Positions 1 through 6,087 of a stretch of DNA of 7,933 nucleotides are shown here, piece by piece. The notes beneath the pieces were generated by a model. The model was not told the DNA's origin, made no database searches, and saw only the letters and a list, made by a program, of their open reading frames with translations. The position numbers and the translations under genes were made by a program. Positions within the stretch are counted from its first letter, which is position 1; the number at the start of each line of letters is the position of its first letter. This DNA comes from Pirellulales bacterium (lineage in GTDB: Bacteria > Planctomycetota > Planctomycetia > Pirellulales > JAICIG01): positions 1 through 7,933 of the forward strand of contig JAICIG010000373.1 in assembly GCA_025924495.1 (NCBI GenBank), in the 5' to 3' direction.

Positions 1-295
1 GAAAAACGCCGACTCGCAGCGGAGTCTCCAAAGCCGATGCATTTTCCACGATGATTGCCTCCTGGTTTGTGGTGTGCATTGGCGGAAGAGGATGCAGTTC
101 GCGTGCCAAACTCAGGTTTTCATTTGCCGCCGATATTTTTCTCACGCTGACGGTTTCGGTTGCTTTCTCGGCGACCACCCTGCCATACATGCGAAGCGCT
201 CAATGGTTATCGCTTTCATTGCCACCTGCACCGGATAGCCAAGCGACCAGGGTGAACCTCGGCGAACCAGGCAAGCTGTATCTGTTAGGCGTTTC
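1..295. other. Stretch with no supported gene
   Basis: I see no convincing gene here. One frame is open from the window edge to a stop at 297-299, with an internal ATG at 51. It has no Shine-Dalgarno site before that ATG, mixed third-position base use and no recognisable motif. It could be the 3' end of a gene lying outside the window, but nothing positively supports that. A short inverted repeat (GACTC at 11-15, GAGTC at 22-26) lies at the left edge. The base composition looks less GC-rich than in the genes further right. Confidence 0.5.
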
Positions 296-324
296 TTGAC
301 AATTTTCGAGTCGACTCCTAGGAT
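296..324 (+). promoter_or_regulatory. Sigma70-type promoter upstream of the Cys-rich protein gene
   Basis: A perfect -35 hexamer TTGACA (296-301) is followed by a 17-base spacer and a -10 hexamer TAGGAT (319-324, 4 of 6 matches). Transcription would begin near 331, giving a leader of about 158 nt before the ATG at 489. The spacer contains the 10-base perfect palindrome GAGTCGACTC (308-317), placed where a repressor could block RNA polymerase. The promoter is inferred from sequence match and spacing only. Confidence 0.55.
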
Positions 325-365
325 TCGCCCAACGCGCTGAAGAACGGCGCCATCTTCGCTAAGAC

Positions 366-395
366 AGCCCTGCGTGCTATCACGAGGGTTTTTTT
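366..395 (+). terminator. Terminator-like hairpin in the leader of the Cys-rich gene
   Basis: CCCT (368-371) and CGTG (373-376), with G372 bulged, pair with CACG (381-384) and AGGG (385-388) around a CTAT loop. A run of seven T follows (389-395). The stem can extend by a G-T and an A-T pair at its base. This is the form of an intrinsic terminator. It lies about 35 nt after the predicted start of transcription and 93 nt before the next ATG. It could be a leader attenuator, the end of a small RNA of about 65 nt, or the terminator of a gene to the left of the window. Confidence 0.55.
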
Positions 396-488
396 GTTGT
401 GTCTTTGCATGGCGGAATGTCTCTCGTCATGCCATCCAGGTATTGGGGCTTTACTCACTATGTTTGTTTTGACGCGGAGGACTTCTAG

Positions 489-935
489 ATGAACAGGCGA
501 CTTAGCGTAAGTATTGGCGCGTTTTGCGTAATCGCCGGATTCGCGCTTATGGACGCGAGTGGCGAAGCAGAGGCCGGATTGTTCCGCCGACAAGGCGGCT
601 ACTCCTCATGCGGCGGCTGCTATGGCGGCTGCTCCGGCCGACGCCATGGGCATCACCATCGCCGTCGCGGGGGCGGTTGCTGCGGACAGGCGTATGTCAG
701 CTCGTGCTGCGGCGCGATGAACAATTGCGGAATGGGCGGTTGCGGCGCCGGTGGTTGCGGGACGGCAGGCTGCTGCGAAACTGCTCCCTACGGCGGCGGT
801 GCTCCGATGGATGGAGGCGCTCCGGGCCAAATGCAGACGCCACCGCCCGCACCTCAGGCAAGCCCGTCTGATGTGCCGCCTCCAGCGCCATCCGCTGAGG
901 CTCCAGGTGCGCCTGCTCCTCCGAACGCTACCTGA
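489..935 (+). CDS. Small secreted Cys/Gly/His-rich protein with Pro/Ala-rich tail
   Basis: The product is 148 residues. The ATG at 489 is fixed by GGAGG at 476-480, eight bases upstream. Residues 1-29 look like a signal peptide: basic RR at 3-4, hydrophobic core about 8-21, cleavage probably after EAEA. The mature protein has three zones. Residues 38-100 are Gly-rich with 12 cysteines (41, 44, 48, 64, 65, 73, 74, 80, 85, 90, 95, 96), including three CC pairs and CxxC spacing. A basic His patch, HGHHHRRR, lies at 53-60. From about 105 to the end it is Pro/Ala/Gly-rich and probably disordered. Small exported Cys/Gly-rich proteins of this style are familiar in planctomycetes, but I know of no established function. 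The cysteines could form disulfides or, with the His patch, bind metal; both are inference. The gene is monocistronic, closed by the terminator at 986-1020. Overlapping frames also appear open because the sequence is GC-rich and repetitive. Confidence 0.8.
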   Translation: MNRRLSVSIGAFCVIAGFALMDASGEAEAGLFRRQGGYSSCGGCYGGCSGRRHGHHHRRRGGGCCGQAYVSSCCGAMNNCGMGGCGAGGCGTAGCCETAPYGGGAPMDGGAPGQMQTPPPAPQASPSDVPPPAPSAEAPGAPAPPNAT

Positions 936-985
936 GCTGGACCGTCGCGTGCTTGAAAATGACGGTTAGGCTCTGTTCCAAACAG

Positions 986-1020
986 AACGCCGGCGGACTT
1001 GAAGTCCCCGGCGTTTTTTT
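986..1020 (+). terminator. Intrinsic terminator after the Cys-rich gene
   Basis: AACGCCGG (986-993) and GGAC (995-998), with C994 bulged, pair with GTCC (1004-1007) and CCGGCGTT (1008-1015) around a TTGAA loop, leading into a T run that ends at 1020. It begins 50 nt after the stop codon at 935. A second small hairpin, TCTGTT/AACAGA (972-986), abuts it. The minus-strand DUF2231 gene ends at 1068, so this hairpin may also stop transcription from that side, although the T run in that direction is poor. Confidence 0.88.
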
Positions 1021-1067
1021 ACGGCTACTGATGGCTGAGGGTAGCCAACACCGAAGGCGCACTAGTT

Positions 1068-1604
1068 TCAATGCGCAGGCTTGGGTCCGCCAAAGAAGCG
1101 GTCTCGAGGCGCTTCGGCTGACGCTCGTTCTCGCGCATCGCGTTGGCTCAGAGAGCTCGGCGCATCGGAGTGCGCATCGGAATGAACACCGATGCCCAGG
1201 CGCTCGACAAGTTCGCCACCCAGCCAACCTGCGACGAGTGAAGTCGCGACGCCGAGCAAGGAGAGCACGATTGACGCCGATGTCGGCTGTGAAGGGGCGC
1301 TGCCTCGCAATAGCCAGCATGCGATGAACAGCGCTAGCATCAAGCTGGCGGCAAGCCCGTGTTGTAGTCCGATCCGTTTCGCGCGCGTCCCCGAGGGTAT
1401 TCCGATCCAGTCAATGGTTCCAAAAGGCGCGGCGATCAAGGCGCCGACGATGCCTGCCGTCATCATCCAATAAGCGGCATTGCCGAATTGCGGATTGGCC
1501 GTCGCCAGGCAAATGAGGTCGAAGATGAACGAGGTCGTGAACAGCCCCAGCGGAAACACGATCAGCATCGGGTGAATGTAGTGTCCGAACAGCTTGGTGG
1601 ACAT
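1068..1604 (-). CDS. DUF2231 family integral membrane protein
   Basis: The product is 178 residues, starting at the ATG complementary to 1602-1604. AGGAGG (complement of 1612-1617) lies seven bases upstream. It has four hydrophobic helices at about residues 12-33, 44-63, 82-99 and 110-128. Family marks are the early HPMLIVFPLGL motif (11-21), a second conserved-type His at 82 (QHG), and the GWLGGELVERLGIGV segment (126-140) after the last helix, which matches the usual DUF2231 ending. The remaining 38 residues are polar, with a duplicated HSDA (141-148) and an Arg/Ala/Ser-rich stretch, and are probably a disordered extramembrane tail. The biochemical role of the family is not established; paired histidines in the membrane hint at cofactor or metal binding, which is inference. 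I see no clear promoter in the 150 bases upstream. The PDZ gene on the same strand is separated from it by a terminator. Confidence 0.85.
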   Translation of the reverse strand: MSTKLFGHYIHPMLIVFPLGLFTTSFIFDLICLATANPQFGNAAYWMMTAGIVGALIAAPFGTIDWIGIPSGTRAKRIGLQHGLAASLMLALFIACWLLRGSAPSQPTSASIVLSLLGVATSLVAGWLGGELVERLGIGVHSDAHSDAPSSLSQRDARERASAEAPRDRFFGGPKPAH

Positions 1605-1670
1605 GGCGGACCCTCCTAGACGAGCGTTAGCATTGGCCCCGCGTCATTCTGCTATCGCAACGCTTGTGCC

Positions 1671-1712
1671 AAAAGAAAGGCCCCCGGACGTTGCATTATA
1701 ACGCCCAGGGGC
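1671..1712 (-). terminator. Intrinsic terminator of the PDZ protein gene
   Basis: Read on the minus strand, a 13-bp stem with two G-U pairs (1712-1700 with 1692-1680) encloses a seven-base loop (ATAATGC). It is followed by a pyrimidine tract CTTTCTTTT (1679-1671). It begins 45 nt after the TAA at 1758-1760 and separates this gene from DUF2231. Some read-through into DUF2231 is possible because the T tract is interrupted. Confidence 0.8.
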
Positions 1713-1757
1713 TCTCGAATTCCGGCTAATCAGACCACCGGCTTCTTGCAGTACGTC

Positions 1758-3215
1758 TTACTGGTTGTTGTCGTACCCGCCCCGGCGGTTATCGTAACCG
1801 CCGCGAGAGTTCGACCGGCTGTAGCTGTTGTCGTAGTTGTCCTCGCCGTCGCCCCGGTTGGGAGCGCGGCTAGTCCGATAGCTATTGTTCTCTTCGGCGG
1901 CGAACACCTCGTTCGGAGCGCCGAGAGTCGCGTGCAACGTCCGCTGGCGGCCGTTCCGTTCGATCGCGAGGCTGATTTCTTCGCGTGGATGCTTGCTCGC
2001 CAGGACCCTGAGCAAGTCCTCAGTGCCGCGAATTTCGCGTCCATCGACCGCGACGATTTCATCACCGGGGCGGACTCCCGCTTCATCGGCGGGTCCCTCG
2101 CGGTAGACGTGGTTTACGCGCACCGGACCGCGGGCGTCTTCATCGAGCGTCACGCCCAAGGCGCCGCGTCGGTTGCGGCGATAGTGGGCGAACCGATCCT
2201 CTTCTTCTCGATAGTTCTCGGGCGGCTGGCCATAGCTGGCATCATAGCCCCGCTGGTTAGACGCAGAACCTTGTTGCCGATAGCCTTGCTGACCGTAACC
2301 TTGCTGCCCGTAGCCCTGTTGGTTGTATGCCTGCTGACCATAACCCTGTTGGTTATACGCTTGCTGGCCGTATCCCTGGTTGTAACCCTGCTGGCCGTAA
2401 CCTTGGCTGTAGCCTTGCTGGCCGTATCCCTGCTGGTAGCCGCCTTGCTGATAATTGCCGCGGTTGCTGGAGTACCCCTGGTTGTAACCGCCCATATTGC
2501 GGTTGCCGCCCTGGTTGGCCGAAGAATACTGATCTTCTTGCCAGTTGTTGCGATTTTGCGAACCCATCTGGTCTTGGTAGCCGCGATCGTAATCTTCCGG
2601 GCTGCGCGAGTACTGGCGGTTGCCGCGAGAGCTCTGCATGCCGTACTGCTCGTTGTATTGATCTTGGCCTTGCTGGTTGTTGCCCTGGAAGACGCGGTCG
2701 CGCGAAGATAGATGCGCGTTGATTGTTTTGTGATCGCCGTTCCGCAAAATTCCAAGTTTCACCCGTTCGTCGTCGCCGGCCTGGCGAATCGTGCGAATGA
2801 GTTGGTCGGGAGACCTGACGCGATCGCCATTGACAGTCAGGATTTCATCGCCGCGGCGCAGGCCCGCTTCCTCCGCCGGGCTGCCTGAAATCACGCGGCG
2901 AACTTCCAGACTGTTCTGATACAGCATGACGCCGAGTGCGGCTTGATGATGCGGGTCTTGCCCGCGCGATTGTTGACTGCTGCGATCGTTGTCGCTTTCA
3001 TCGCTGCGATCTCGGTCGGAATCACGCTGCGAACTTGAGCTGTCACGCTGGGAGCTCGAATTGTCCGAAGACGACGAACTCGAGTTGCTGGATGAATCAG
3101 AATCATTCGAGTCGTCGCGCGCCTGGGCGTATCCGACGCCCAAAGCGAGGGCCAGAGTCAGAGCTGCAGTCGAGCTTGCGGCGGGACTGAGCCGGCGAAT
3201 CCAAAGGCGTAGCAT
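1758..3215 (-). CDS. Secreted two-PDZ protein with Ser/Asp-rich and Gln/Gly/Tyr-rich low-complexity regions
   Basis: The product is 485 residues. The ATG complementary to 3213-3215 has GGAGGAA (3221-3227) five bases upstream. Residues 1-32 form a signal peptide ending at about YAQA. Residues 34-82 are Ser/Asp/Arg-rich with a near-tandem SSSQRDS. PDZ1 spans about 91-170: ALGV carboxylate-loop motif at 93-96, and [19 protein letters not shown] at 112-130. Residues 176-345 are a disordered Gln/Gly/Tyr/Asn-rich linker. PDZ2 spans about 351-431: ALGV at 352-355, and [19 protein letters not shown] at 374-392. The tail from 440 is Tyr/Asn/Arg/Gly-rich. PDZ domains bind peptide C-termini or loops, and in HtrA proteins they present substrates to the protease. 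No protease domain is present here, so the protein looks like an extracytoplasmic adaptor or scaffold. A promoter at 3455-3483 and a long leader precede it. The opposite strand carries a long hydrophobic open frame that is only a by-product of the repeat codons. Confidence 0.9.
   Translation of the reverse strand: MLRLWIRRLSPAASSTAALTLALALGVGYAQARDDSNDSDSSSNSSSSSSDNSSSQRDSSSSQRDSDRDRSDESDNDRSSQQSRGQDPHHQAALGVMLYQNSLEVRRVISGSPAEEAGLRRGDEILTVNGDRVRSPDQLIRTIRQAGDDERVKLGILRNGDHKTINAHLSSRDRVFQGNNQQGQDQYNEQYGMQSSRGNRQYSRSPEDYDRGYQDQMGSQNRNNWQEDQYSSANQGGNRNMGGYNQGYSSNRGNYQQGGYQQGYGQQGYSQGYGQQGYNQGYGQQAYNQQGYGQQAYNQQGYGQQGYGQQGYRQQGSASNQRGYDASYGQPPENYREEEDRFAHYRRNRRGALGVTLDEDARGPVRVNHVYREGPADEAGVRPGDEIVAVDGREIRGTEDLLRVLASKHPREEISLAIERNGRQRTLHATLGAPNEVFAAEENNSYRTSRAPNRGDGEDNYDNSYSRSNSRGGYDNRRGGYDNNQ
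2268..2453 (-). repeat. Degenerate tandem repeat encoding Gln-Gly-Tyr units
   Basis: This stretch encodes residues 255-316 of the PDZ protein. Thirteen tyrosines (255 to 312) are spaced every four or five residues within units such as GYGQQ and AYNQQ. The ten-residue unit [10 protein letters not shown] occurs twice in a row (281-290 and 291-300; DNA 2346-2375 and 2316-2345). The two DNA copies differ at six of 30 bases and every difference is synonymous. The peptide pattern therefore appears kept by selection rather than created by a very recent slippage event. Confidence 0.9.
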
Positions 3216-3448
3216 AACACTTCCTCCGTAGAGAAGCAGGGCTGTCTGCTGCGCGCAGAGACCATCTCATTGCGCGAAACTGACAAACGGGTCCGAGGGA
3301 ATTGGAAATGAAGTCGTGCGGTCCGTCCGAGGCCGCGAACTATTTGCCCGCCCTGGGCGACAAGAAGGCACAAAGGCTTCGCAGGCAACTCCACCTGCGA
3401 GCATTCTTGGCCGATTAGATGAGCCGCTACCGCCGTGCGGCTCGACTG
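3216..3448 (-). promoter_or_regulatory. Long hairpin-rich 5' leader of the PDZ protein gene
   Basis: If transcription starts near 3448, the mRNA has about 230 nt before the ATG. I see three simple stem-loops. GAGCCGC/GCGGCTC (3421-3427 with 3437-3443) is a perfect 7-bp stem almost at the 5' end. TCGCAGG/CCTGCGA (3379-3385 with 3394-3400) is a perfect 7-bp stem with an 8-base loop. GCGCA plus GAGA pairs with TCTC plus TGCGC (3253-3275) about 40 nt before the start codon. I do not recognise a known riboswitch class. Open frames crossing this region have no coding signs. Confidence 0.4.
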
Positions 3449-3454
3449 TGGTGA

Positions 3455-3483
3455 AACATATAGGCGAGGCGGAAAAGTGTCAA
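3455..3483 (-). promoter_or_regulatory. Sigma70-type promoter of the PDZ protein gene
   Basis: On the minus strand a perfect TTGACA -35 box (complement of 3478-3483) is followed by a 17-base spacer and TATGTT (complement of 3455-3460, 4 of 6 matches). Transcription would begin near 3448, about 230 nt upstream of the ATG at 3215. Confidence 0.6.
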
Positions 3484-3858
3484 CAATCGGCTCGTAGCGG
3501 CGACGATACTGCAAGTGCAGATTCAACTTGCGCAGTTATTCAGTTTTCATGATGGCCGAACGACAATTGCCAGCCTGTCAGTCCTCGCAGCGCAGGCCCG
3601 GAACTGTCCTCCATCTGCACTTGTTCTCACGTGTACAACAGCTCGCCACGAGCCCCGCTGCATTCAGTTGCGTGCCGTCCAATAAACTCCGAGAGAGAAT
3701 TCCGCTTTGCGGCACGCGAGCGCCCCAATGGCATCTCGCCCATGCTGCTTGTTTCCGTGTGCAGGCAGGCAATGCCTAATCACAAGAGGAGCTGACATCA
3801 GATTGAGCAAGAGCCCGAACGGCAACGGCTTTGCGACGGCTAGCCGGTAGAAAAGCTT
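3484..3858. other. Intergenic region between divergent promoters
   Basis: About 375 bases with no gene I can support; the short open frames on both strands lack Shine-Dalgarno sites and recognisable sequence. Visible structure is limited. An imperfect hairpin (CAAGT 3512-3516 with ACTTG 3526-3530, flanked by CTG/CAG) lies just upstream of the minus-strand promoter. A compact inverted repeat, AGGCAATGCCT, lies at 3767-3777. The perfect palindrome AAAAGCTTTT (3851-3860) touches the plus-strand -35 box. These are possible regulator sites, unproven. Confidence 0.4.
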
Positions 3859-3887
3859 TTGAGAACTTCCTTGGGCGCAGCTATAGT
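3859..3887 (+). promoter_or_regulatory. Sigma70-type promoter of the propeller/protease operon
   Basis: TTGAGA (3859-3864, 5 of 6) is followed by a 17-base spacer and TATAGT (3882-3887, 5 of 6). Transcription would begin near 3894, leaving only about 16 nt before the ATG at 3910. The -35 box overlaps a TTG that a gene finder could take as an upstream start, so this promoter argues for the downstream ATG. Confidence 0.65.
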
Positions 3888-3909
3888 GGTGCTGGAGCTT
3901 CAAGATTTA

Positions 3910-6087
3910 ATGAAAGTAGCGGACGTGACAAGACATACATTCCTTTTAGCGACTTGCATGGCGCTGGCCGCCCCCGCAGTTTCGCACGCGGACGACTTCG
4001 AAGGCTGGCAGGGCATGCGCGTGATCAGTCAGACCGGCATGCCAGGACATTTGGCGGCTGCTGATCTCGATGGCTGTGGCCGCGACCAGGTGATCGTTCT
4101 GAATACGCGCGAATCGAGGCTCGATCTTTATCGTTGGCTTCCCCCCGATAGTCGTAGCGAGCCTACCAAGAATGAAGCCGACGAGCCGAATGAATTGCCG
4201 TTGGCTCCCGACTGGCGAAAATCGGAGCTCGCCATGGAGGAACTGCCGCTTGATGTCGTTGTGCAAGATATTGACGGCGACGGCAAGCCCGAACTACTCG
4301 TATTGACCAGCCCGTCAAACAAAATTGTCAGCTACAAACAGGAATCGCCCGACAAGTGGCAGAAAAGTACGAGTTGGGATTTGCTGCAGGGTTCTCCCTC
4401 GGGACGCAATCACTTATTGTTGCGACCGTTAGGCGAAGGCAAGTTTGAGTTGCTCGTAAGCTTTGAACAAGGCATTCAAACCCTTCAGCTCACATCCGGC
4501 AGCCGGCCCTCGTGGCTCAGCCCTCGAGAGAATCAGGGGCGAGTGGATTGGAAACTGGCGGATATCGACGGCGACGGCGACTTGGATGTGCTCGAATGGT
4601 CGCAGAAGGCTCGTCAGACGGTGCGCTGGTATGAGGCGTCGGCAGGCAAGCTATTGCCCGCGCAAGCTTTATTTGACCATTCGGTGCAGGCCGTCGAAGT
4701 CCTGAGGTTGCCGAGCAAGTCCGCCGAGCTGTTGCTGTTGGGCGGACCTCAGGAGGGACTGTTACGGCGCTATCGGCTGTCTCGCGGCGCCGAACAGGAG
4801 TTGGGCCGCCGCGAAACACTTCCGATGGCTGGCGGGGCTGCCTGGTGCGGGTTGATGGTCGACGGTAAACCGGCACTGGTCGCGGTGGACTCGACTCAGC
4901 CGCGGCTGCGAGTTCATCCGCTTGCCGAGAGCGGTTGGCAGAGTGAACAGAGTTTCCCGACGATCAGCAACGTCAAAGTAATCGTCGCTCCGCAGGCAAA
5001 GCCCGGCACGCTATTAATCTGGACTAAAGACGCTGCAGATCTCTTCGAAAGTCGTTGGGAGGGGGGCCGGCTGACTTACCCGAAGGCGATGCCCCCCGCG
5101 GCCGAAGCGGGCGACCGCCGTATTCTAGCGCTCGATCGCGTCGGCGATCAGACCTGGTGGGCGCAGCGGGTCGGCAGCAACGTCGATGTTTACGTCTGGA
5201 AACCGGGCGATGCTGAACCCGTTCGCACTCGCTACGAAGGGCTCGGCGCCAAGGTGGAAAAGGTCGTCTGGTTAGGCGACGTCCTATTGGCCCAAGACCA
5301 GTTCGCAGGTAAAGCCAAACTCGTGCGATTGGCCGACGGAAAAACGCAAATCACCGAGCCCTCTCATCTGGCCAAAGCCGACCTGGGCGAATACCGCTTG
5401 CTGCTTCGCGACAAACAATTGCGACCTGCGCGGCTGAACGACGGCGTTTTGCAATGGTTGGGCGAAGATCTTCAACCGCTCGATCAAATCATGCTTTCAG
5501 AAGGGCAGCGATTGGCGGCATTTGTTCCACTTGAGGATGGGACCGCTTGGGCGCTCGAGCAGGGGGGAGCGTTCCTGCATCGGCTGAAACCCGATCAGGC
5601 GGGCATTTTGCGCGAAGCCGAGAGCACGCGCATTACGAGTGGATCAGGGCTGACGTTCGATCCGCTGCTCGGTCTGATTCTGCTCGACCAGGATCGCGTG
5701 ATTCGGCTCTCGCGCGGGCAACCGTGGGAATTAAAACTCGTTGACACTCTGGACAGCCGCGTGGGCAAACCTAGCGGCGTCAAAGAAGCGACCATCCATC
5801 GGATCATGACCGCCGATTTGACGGGCGATCACGTCGACGAGGTCATTCTTTGCGATGATCACCGACATCAATTGACGGTGCTCGAACGGACCGAAGACAA
5901 GCTCAAATCGGTGTTATCGTGGCCCGTGTTCGAAGACCAAACCTATCCGTACGGCGGCGTGCAAGGCTCACTGGTCACCGAGCCGCGCGTCGTAGTGGGT
6001 TTCAATGCCGATGGCGACGGCCATCGCGATGCGGCGCTGCTCTGTCACGACCGCCTGCTGATCTACATGGCAAGGGAGAGTCAGTAA
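3910..6087 (+). CDS. Secreted FG-GAP/VCBS-repeat beta-propeller protein
   Basis: The product is 725 residues from the ATG at 3910. I chose this start because it begins directly with a signal peptide (about 1-27, cleavage near SHA-DD) and lies downstream of the promoter at 3859-3887; an in-frame TTG at 3859 falls inside the -35 box. A GGAG at 3894-3897 is a slightly distant ribosome site. Calcium-loop motifs of the FG-GAP/VCBS type are visible: DLDGCGRDQ (52-60), DIDGDGKPE (120-128), DIDGDGDLD (218-226), DLTGDHVDE (636-644) and NADGDGHRD (699-707). Each is followed by hydrophobic beta-strand residues. The middle (about 250-620) has Trp/Gly/Leu-rich strand patterns but no clear calcium loops. 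Such proteins form extracellular or periplasmic propellers that bind proteins or glycans; no enzymatic residues are evident. Its stop overlaps the next gene's start by one base, implying co-translation with the protease. Confidence 0.87.
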   Translation: MKVADVTRHTFLLATCMALAAPAVSHADDFEGWQGMRVISQTGMPGHLAAADLDGCGRDQVIVLNTRESRLDLYRWLPPDSRSEPTKNEADEPNELPLAPDWRKSELAMEELPLDVVVQDIDGDGKPELLVLTSPSNKIVSYKQESPDKWQKSTSWDLLQGSPSGRNHLLLRPLGEGKFELLVSFEQGIQTLQLTSGSRPSWLSPRENQGRVDWKLADIDGDGDLDVLEWSQKARQTVRWYEASAGKLLPAQALFDHSVQAVEVLRLPSKSAELLLLGGPQEGLLRRYRLSRGAEQELGRRETLPMAGGAAWCGLMVDGKPALVAVDSTQPRLRVHPLAESGWQSEQSFPTISNVKVIVAPQAKPGTLLIWTKDAADLFESRWEGGRLTYPKAMPPAAEAGDRRILALDRVGDQTWWAQRVGSNVDVYVWKPGDAEPVRTRYEGLGAKVEKVVWLGDVLLAQDQFAGKAKLVRLADGKTQITEPSHLAKADLGEYRLLLRDKQLRPARLNDGVLQWLGEDLQPLDQIMLSEGQRLAAFVPLEDGTAWALEQGGAFLHRLKPDQAGILREAESTRITSGSGLTFDPLLGLILLDQDRVIRLSRGQPWELKLVDTLDSRVGKPSGVKEATIHRIMTADLTGDHVDEVILCDDHRHQLTVLERTEDKLKSVLSWPVFEDQTYPYGGVQGSLVTEPRVVVGFNADGDGHRDAALLCHDRLLIYMARESQ

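Noticed and set aside
51..299. 82-residue open frame at the left edge
   Set aside because: No ribosome site, no family resemblance, mixed third-base use, and its end overlaps the TTGACA promoter box. It could be a 3' gene fragment, but nothing supports it.
524..871. Arg/Leu-rich alternative frame over the Cys-rich gene
   Set aside because: It is a shifted reading of GC-rich Gly/Cys codons; only the 489 frame has a strong ribosome site, a signal peptide and an adjoining terminator.
2268..2453. CRISPR array or tandem non-coding repeat
   Set aside because: Repeats are contiguous, degenerate and in codon register, with no spacers of unique sequence; they are explained by the low-complexity protein domain.
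1746..2711. A 321-codon hydrophobic open frame on the plus strand
   Set aside because: It lies antisense to the PDZ protein. Its Val/Leu/Ala runs are the complement of Gln-Gly-Tyr-Gln codons. It has no ribosome site or membrane-protein layout, while the minus frame has a signal peptide and two PDZ domains.
3158..3526. 122-residue minus-strand open frame upstream of the PDZ gene
   Set aside because: It spans the predicted promoter and leader, overlaps the PDZ start in another frame, and has no ribosome site or recognisable sequence.
3664..3903. 79-residue minus-strand open frame in the intergenic region
   Set aside because: It overlaps the plus-strand promoter, lacks a ribosome site and shows no family motif.
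5919..6086. In-frame upstream extension of the protease
   Set aside because: This part overlaps the end of the propeller gene and reads as an Arg-rich shadow; the signal peptide and ribosome site place the start at 6087.
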